Shown here: piece by piece, positions 7,331 through 10,190 of the stretch
Position numbering within the stretch: position 1 is the stretch's first letter
Layout of the letters: each line of letters begins with the position of its first letter
Origin: Nitrospinaceae bacterium
Lineage (GTDB): Bacteria > Nitrospinota > Nitrospinia > Nitrospinales > VA-1
Direction of reading: 5' to 3'
DNA length: 10,190 nucleotides
Assembly: GCA_012961055.1 (NCBI GenBank)
Contig: DUAA01000277.1
Span: 1-10,190 of the forward strand
The notes under the pieces: generated by a model
Databases searched by the model: none
The model's input: the letters and a program-made list of their open reading frames with translations, nothing else
What the model was told of the DNA's origin: nothing
Made by a program: the position numbers and the translations under genes

Positions 7331-7771
7331 TTAGTTACAGCTAACATTAACCGCAATAGAACCGGTATTGGTAATTTTTACCAGACCACTGATATCACCA
7401 ATGGAGTCCCCACGGCTAAAGTTGTTTTGCCCAAATAAGGTTACCTTCTGTTTACCCATACCACCCCTCTGAGGAAGGCCGGTTCTTCCGCCATCTGTAC
7501 CGTTTAGGCTATCGTTGCTGTCATTCGGCCCTAATGACAAAGGAACCGTGGTGAAGTTTGAAGACTTCCATACAACAACATTCGCGCCACCCCGATCATT
7601 GTCGGAATAACCATATTTGTCTGTAGTAGAAGAAGCTACTTTTGCAGCTTCCAACGTTATGCTTTTGGCGTCATTACATTTTGCCGTTTGACCATTGGTA
7701 ATCATTGCTGCATTTGCTGAAAATGCAAGACTCGCAACAAACATAACTGTTAAAGCGAATACCTTTTTCAT
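7331..7771 (-). CDS. Small secreted protein, paralog of the gene at 8200-8640; family not recognised
   Basis: The 146-residue precursor has a clear Sec signal peptide (MKK followed by a hydrophobic stretch) with likely cleavage after Ala-Asn-Ala at 19-21. The mature part of about 125 residues is rich in Asn, Gly, Ser and Thr, with alternating hydrophobic strands, which suggests a beta-sandwich. It has only two cysteines, Cys32 near its start and Cys145 next to its end, so one disulfide may clamp the domain. Notable segments are GQTAKCNDAKSITLE (27-41), WKSSNFTTVPL (68-78), GTDGGRTGLP (91-100) and SRGDSIGDISGLVKI (119-133). An AAAGGAGAG ribosome binding site is well placed before ATG 7771. It ends at a strong terminator and has a 344-base upstream gap, so it is probably transcribed separately from its paralog. 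A structural, adhesive or extracellular role is possible. I know no assigned function. Confidence 0.85.
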   Translation of the reverse strand: MKKVFALTVMFVASLAFSANAAMITNGQTAKCNDAKSITLEAAKVASSTTDKYGYSDNDRGGANVVVWKSSNFTTVPLSLGPNDSNDSLNGTDGGRTGLPQRGGMGKQKVTLFGQNNFSRGDSIGDISGLVKITNTGSIAVNVSCN

Positions 7772-8115
7772 AATCTCTCTCCTTTAAGGATTTATTTATA
7801 AAAATCACTCACTCAGTAGCGCTAATAGATATCCTTCAAATTCTGTTGAGAGTTTAATGAAACAAAAATATTTTTAATATCAGCCGGAAACCATTTTTTC
7901 ATTGGTTCACGACCTATATTTAGCCAAGAAAATTCTCAGAATATATAAGAGAACTAACAGCAATATGAATAAAAAAACTTTCGGACTATTGTTAGTTAGC
8001 GAACGATACAAGTTATTTTTGAGCGCGGTAACCTACAAAACGTTACTAAGCACGAAGGAATACATAGAGAGGAGAAGCTAAATGAAAATCCGAATTTATC
8101 TGACAAGCGTTGAGC
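7772..8115. other. Non-coding region between the two secreted-protein paralogs
   Basis: This 344-base gap lies between the terminator of the upstream paralog and the start of the downstream one, so it should hold the promoter of the gene at 7331-7771. An imperfect inverted repeat pairs AACTAACA...ATA (7952-7965, with a three-base bulge) with TATTGTTAGTT (7987-7997). ATCACTCA (7804-7811) and AGTTTAATGAAA (7851-7862) recur in nearly the same form upstream of the other paralog (8734-8741 and 8755-8767), and may be shared control sequence left by the duplication. No clear -35/-10 pair is seen. Confidence 0.4.
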
Positions 8116-8151
8116 AAAAAAAAACAGCCGACCAGGGAGTGGTCGGCTGTT
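8116..8151 (-). terminator. Intrinsic terminator of the first secreted-protein gene
   Basis: On the minus strand, CAGCCGACCA pairs perfectly with TGGTCGGCTG around a five-base loop; two further A-T pairs extend the stem. A run of T residues follows (A-run 8116-8124 on the plus strand). It begins about 48 bases after the stop codon at 8200, the same distance as for the other paralog. Confidence 0.95.
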
Positions 8152-8199
8152 CTCTAAGCAAGGGCCTAACTCGCTATTAAACCCTTAATAAATTAAATC

Positions 8200-8640
8200 C
8201 TAGTTACATGTAACCGTAACAGCATTCAGGCCGTTATTTGTAATCTTAACTAATCCGCTGATGTCTCCAATAGAGTCCCCACGGCTGAAGTTGTTTTGCC
8301 CAACCAAGGTTACTTTATGTCTACCCATGCCACCTCTCACAGGGAGACCGGTTCTTCCGCCATCGGTACCATTTACACTGTCGTTGTTGTCATTCGGTCC
8401 TAAGGTCAAAGGAACCGTAGTGAAGTTTGAAGATTTCCAAACAACAACATTCGCTCCGCCCCGGTCATTGTTGCTATAATTGTACTTGCCGCTGAAAGTA
8501 TTAGCCGGACCTGAATTTTCCAGTGTAATGCTTTTTGCATCATTACATTTTGCGGTTTGACCAGTAGTAATTGTGCCTGCACTCGCAATCATTGCAAAAC
8601 CTGCAATAAAAGCCACTGTTAAAACAAAAATCTTTTTCAT
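8200..8640 (-). CDS. Small secreted protein, paralog of the gene at 7331-7771; family not recognised
   Basis: Translation is set at ATG 8640 because AAGGAG (8647-8652) lies six bases upstream and the protein then begins with a normal MKK signal peptide. The frame can be extended to a TTG at 8679, but that would put charged residues before the signal and has no ribosome binding site. From 8640 the protein is 146 residues, exactly the length of its paralog. By my hand alignment they agree at 111 of 146 positions with no gaps. Signal cleavage is likely after Ala-Ser-Ala (19-21). Cys32 and Cys145 are both kept. The differences concentrate in the signal peptide and at residues 42-51. It is the first gene downstream of the response regulator, 258 bases away, with an operator-like palindrome between them. 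The function is unknown; a secreted or cell-surface role is inferred from the signal peptide only. Confidence 0.86.
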   Translation of the reverse strand: MKKIFVLTVAFIAGFAMIASAGTITTGQTAKCNDAKSITLENSGPANTFSGKYNYSNNDRGGANVVVWKSSNFTTVPLTLGPNDNNDSVNGTDGGRTGLPVRGGMGRHKVTLVGQNNFSRGDSIGDISGLVKITNNGLNAVTVTCN

Positions 8641-8679
8641 AAATTTCTCCTTAAAAGTTTTGCTTATTAAGAATTCCAA

Positions 8680-8898
8680 CCCATATGATTATTAAAAACA
8701 CCCAATCCTGCTGTAAGAAATATCAACCTAACTATCACTCAAGTATCTGGGAAAAGTTTAATTGAAAGTCCGACTTGGATATATAGGCTAAAAACCTTTT
8801 CTACGCAAAGAGCTACTCCTTCATACTGTAGGATTAATCCTATACCATTCTAGGCAAAGACCCTAAAGCTGGGGAAGTCGGTTAGATAGGGAAGAGTA
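8680..8898. other. Gap between response regulator and first secreted-protein gene
   Basis: I see no gene or good terminator here. Apart from the palindrome at 8828-8843, it contains ATCACTCA (8734-8741) and AGTTTAATTGAAA (8755-8767), near-copies of sequences upstream of the second paralog. The promoter of the gene at 8200-8640 is probably here, but no standard -35/-10 pair is obvious. Confidence 0.4.
8828..8843. promoter_or_regulatory. Candidate operator: 7-2-7 inverted repeat
   Basis: TAGGATTAATCCTA (8829-8842) is a perfect 14-base palindrome. With one flanking base on each side it reads as two seven-base half-sites, GTAGGAT and ATCCTAT, separated by two bases. This 7-2-7 geometry is familiar from NarL-type response regulators, and such a regulator is encoded immediately upstream. 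It lies about 190 bases before the ATG at 8640. A rough estimate from base composition gives well under a 5% chance of such a palindrome in this gap, but close to even odds of one somewhere in the whole window. No matching copy is seen upstream of the other paralog. Confidence 0.3.
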
Positions 8899-9552
8899 TT
8901 ACTGTAGGAGTCGATGGGAAATTGCGTAATGAATCAATTCCGCATTTTTCTTCATTTGCATCTTATCCAGGATACGTGAACGGTGTGTGCTGATGGTTTT
9001 TACGCTTAGAGACAGGGCATTACCAATCTCAGTAGGGGATTGGCCTTCAGCCAGCATTATAAAAACCTGATGTTCACGGTCAGAAAGCCTTTCATGTGCA
9101 GGACGATCGGACTTGCCGAAGTCAAATGCTAACTTTTCAGTTATTTCAGGGCTGGCGTATTTCCCTCCACTAGAAACCTTCCTAACAGCAGCATATATCT
9201 GATCGGTACTACTTTCTTTTGTTATGAACCCGGAAGCACCGGCTTTGAAAAAACGGACCGCGTAATGTTCTTCCGGCAACACGGTCAACATGAGAACTGG
9301 AAGATTGGGACGATCGACCCTCAATTGTTTGAGAGTTTCTAAGCCACCCTTGCCCGGCAAGGTGATATCCAGAATAACTAGACTCAAGTCCTTTCCTTGA
9401 ATTTTTTTCAGCAGCTCTTCCCCGGATTCCGCCTCATCCACAACCTTAATATCAGGAGTCTCCGCAAATGCGTTTTTTAATCCTCTTCGGTACAAGGGGT
9501 GATCATCCGCAATAATTATTTTAATTTTTCCTGCCACCTTTTTTGCTGCCAT
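8899..9552 (-). CDS. NarL/FixJ-family response regulator
   Basis: A 217-residue DNA-binding response regulator with both domains complete. The receiver (residues 9-125) has the acidic pair Asp16-Asp17 in IIADDHPLYRRGL, the phosphoacceptor Asp62 in VILDITLPGKGG, Thr90 and Lys112. The LuxR-type helix-turn-helix covers residues 154-215, with LSDREHQVFIMLAEG and the recognition-helix segment LSVKTISTHRSRIL. The start at 9552 has an AGGG site within the kinase gene, and the two genes overlap by 32 bases, so translation is probably coupled and the pair forms one system. Phosphorylation by the adjacent kinase should control dimerisation and promoter binding. The targets are not known; the secreted-protein genes directly downstream are the nearest candidates. 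No clear terminator follows the stop codon, so some read-through towards them is possible. Confidence 0.94.
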   Translation of the reverse strand: MAAKKVAGKIKIIIADDHPLYRRGLKNAFAETPDIKVVDEAESGEELLKKIQGKDLSLVILDITLPGKGGLETLKQLRVDRPNLPVLMLTVLPEEHYAVRFFKAGASGFITKESSTDQIYAAVRKVSSGGKYASPEITEKLAFDFGKSDRPAHERLSDREHQVFIMLAEGQSPTEIGNALSLSVKTISTHRSRILDKMQMKKNAELIHYAISHRLLQ

Positions 9553-10190
9553 GATTATCCCTTTTAATATTTATAGTTATTGATGTTCCATCATCCGGAA
9601 CACCCGAAATTTGCACATCGCCACCCCATGCCATTGCTCGTTCTCTCATGCCCAGTATACCTAAAGACCGCAAGTTTGATACCTGATCAGATGAAATTCC
9701 ACAACCATTGTCCTTAACCTGAAGGGTAATGTATTCATTTGAGTGGCTAAGCACAACATAAACTTCGGTCGCCCCAGCATGGCGAGCAATGTTGGTGAGG
9801 GTCTCCTGAAAAATTCGGAACAAAGTCGTAGAACGTTCCAAATCAATTTCTAAATAATTTGGGTCATTCACGAATTCACATTTGATATTGGTCCGAGTCA
9901 TAAACTCTTTAGCCTGCCAATTTATCGCCTCGCCAATACCCAGGTCATCCAGAATCGGTGGTCTGAGATCCATCGCAATTTTTTTGACTGCTTGAATAGC
10001 TCCATCGCTCATATCGAGAAGCTGACCTATGGATTTTTGGACAGATAGATTAGAAGGAGGGAGTTTCTTTTGTAGCAAAGAAAGTTCCAGTTTAATCGTG
10101 GTCAGCAATTGGCTGAGATGATCATGAACTTCCCGAGCTGTACGGGTCCTTTCCTCTTCGCGCACCTGTTCCAAACGCAGGTACAGGCTA
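9521..10190 (-). CDS. NarX/DegS-type sensor histidine kinase (N-terminus beyond right edge)
   Basis: The frame is open to the right edge, so the sensor part is missing; a TTG at 10174 is internal, not the start. The visible 223 residues begin with a coiled segment ending EEERTRTAREVHDHLSQLL, the HisKA_3 dimerisation box, with the phosphoacceptor His encoded at 10124-10126. Next comes the LRPPILDDLGIGEAI segment typical of this family, and then a HATPase_c domain. Its N-box is FQETLTNIARHAGA, its G1 box is VKDNGCGI, and its G2 region is SLGILGMRERAMAWGG with a final GTSI. All are intact, so the kinase should be active. The C-terminus is Lys/Gly-rich and overlaps the response regulator gene by 32 bases. 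What it senses cannot be judged without the missing N-terminus. Confidence 0.94.
   Translation of the reverse strand, partial: SLYLRLEQVREEERTRTAREVHDHLSQLLTTIKLELSLLQKKLPPSNLSVQKSIGQLLDMSDGAIQAVKKIAMDLRPPILDDLGIGEAINWQAKEFMTRTNIKCEFVNDPNYLEIDLERSTTLFRIFQETLTNIARHAGATEVYVVLSHSNEYITLQVKDNGCGISSDQVSNLRSLGILGMRERAMAWGGDVQISGVPDDGTSITINIKRDNHGSKKGGRKN

Larger units (their letters stand above)
7248..8640 (-). repeat. Tandem gene duplication including terminators
   Basis: Two units in the same orientation, 7248-7771 and 8116-8640, each contain a 441-base gene, a 48-base spacer and an intrinsic terminator. The proteins are about 76% identical without gaps. The terminators share the AACAGCCG stem start but have diverged at paired positions, so both stems still form. 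The upstream gaps differ in length (344 and 258 bases) and are mostly dissimilar. Confidence 0.85.

Noticed and set aside
7952..7997. Imperfect hairpin between the paralogs as a terminator or regulatory RNA
   Set aside because: It is AT-rich, has a three-base bulge and a 21-base loop, is not followed by a T-run, and has no counterpart upstream of the other paralog.
8082..8180. Plus-strand 32-codon frame with a good AGGAG site, running through the terminator at 8116-8151
   Set aside because: Most of it is the inverted-repeat terminator and its A-run read in the opposite sense. The peptide has no recognisable character, and it lies in the gap between two minus-strand genes.
8641..8679. Thirteen-residue N-terminal extension of the first secreted protein
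   Set aside because: It would need a TTG start without a ribosome binding site and would put charged residues before a normal signal peptide. The ATG at 8640 has AAGGAG at ideal spacing and gives the same length as the paralog.

Overview
The window looks like part of a bacterial chromosome of moderate GC content from a Gram-negative respiratory bacterium. Support for this comes from exported periplasm-type proteins, a membrane Fe-S electron-transfer protein, a DUF420-type respiratory-assembly protein and a NarX/NarL-type two-component pair. The gene mix would fit a deltaproteobacterium or a Nitrospinota-like lineage, but no marker gene here settles that. I see no tRNA, rRNA, CRISPR array, transposase, integrase or phage gene.

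Left block (1-3025, all minus strand). Read in the direction of transcription, it holds an exported CsgG/LpoB-like protein, a membrane-anchored HmuY-like protein, a probable terminator, an unrecognised 190-residue protein, a 59-residue two-helix membrane protein and a DUF420 membrane protein that runs off the left edge. The last three are closely packed and probably co-transcribed. DUF420 proteins often accompany cytochrome oxidase assembly genes, so such genes may lie beyond the edge.

Centre (3026-6827). A 361-base divergent gap precedes a plus-strand gene for a 659-residue membrane Fe-S protein. It has a NarI-like membrane domain, two 4Fe-4S motifs and two cysteine-rich CCG domains, the layout of ETF:menaquinone oxidoreductases (EMO/EtfD). 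It would pass electrons from flavoprotein dehydrogenases into the quinone pool. gltX (glutamyl-tRNA synthetase) converges on it from the minus strand.

Right block (6828-10190, all minus strand). A two-component system leads: a NarX/DegS-type histidine kinase, cut by the right edge, overlaps a NarL-type response regulator by 32 bases. Downstream lie two tandem paralogous genes for 146-residue secreted proteins. These proteins are about 76% identical without gaps, and each gene is followed by its own strong terminator; the two terminators are themselves related in sequence. I do not recognise the secreted family. A 16-base operator-like palindrome sits between the regulator and the first paralog. 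Between the last paralog terminator and gltX is a long non-coding stretch with a nested set of inverted repeats that could be a structured RNA.

The most interesting candidates are the secreted paralog pair with its adjacent two-component system, the possible structured RNA at 6980-7111, and the HmuY-like plus CsgG/LpoB-like envelope gene pair.
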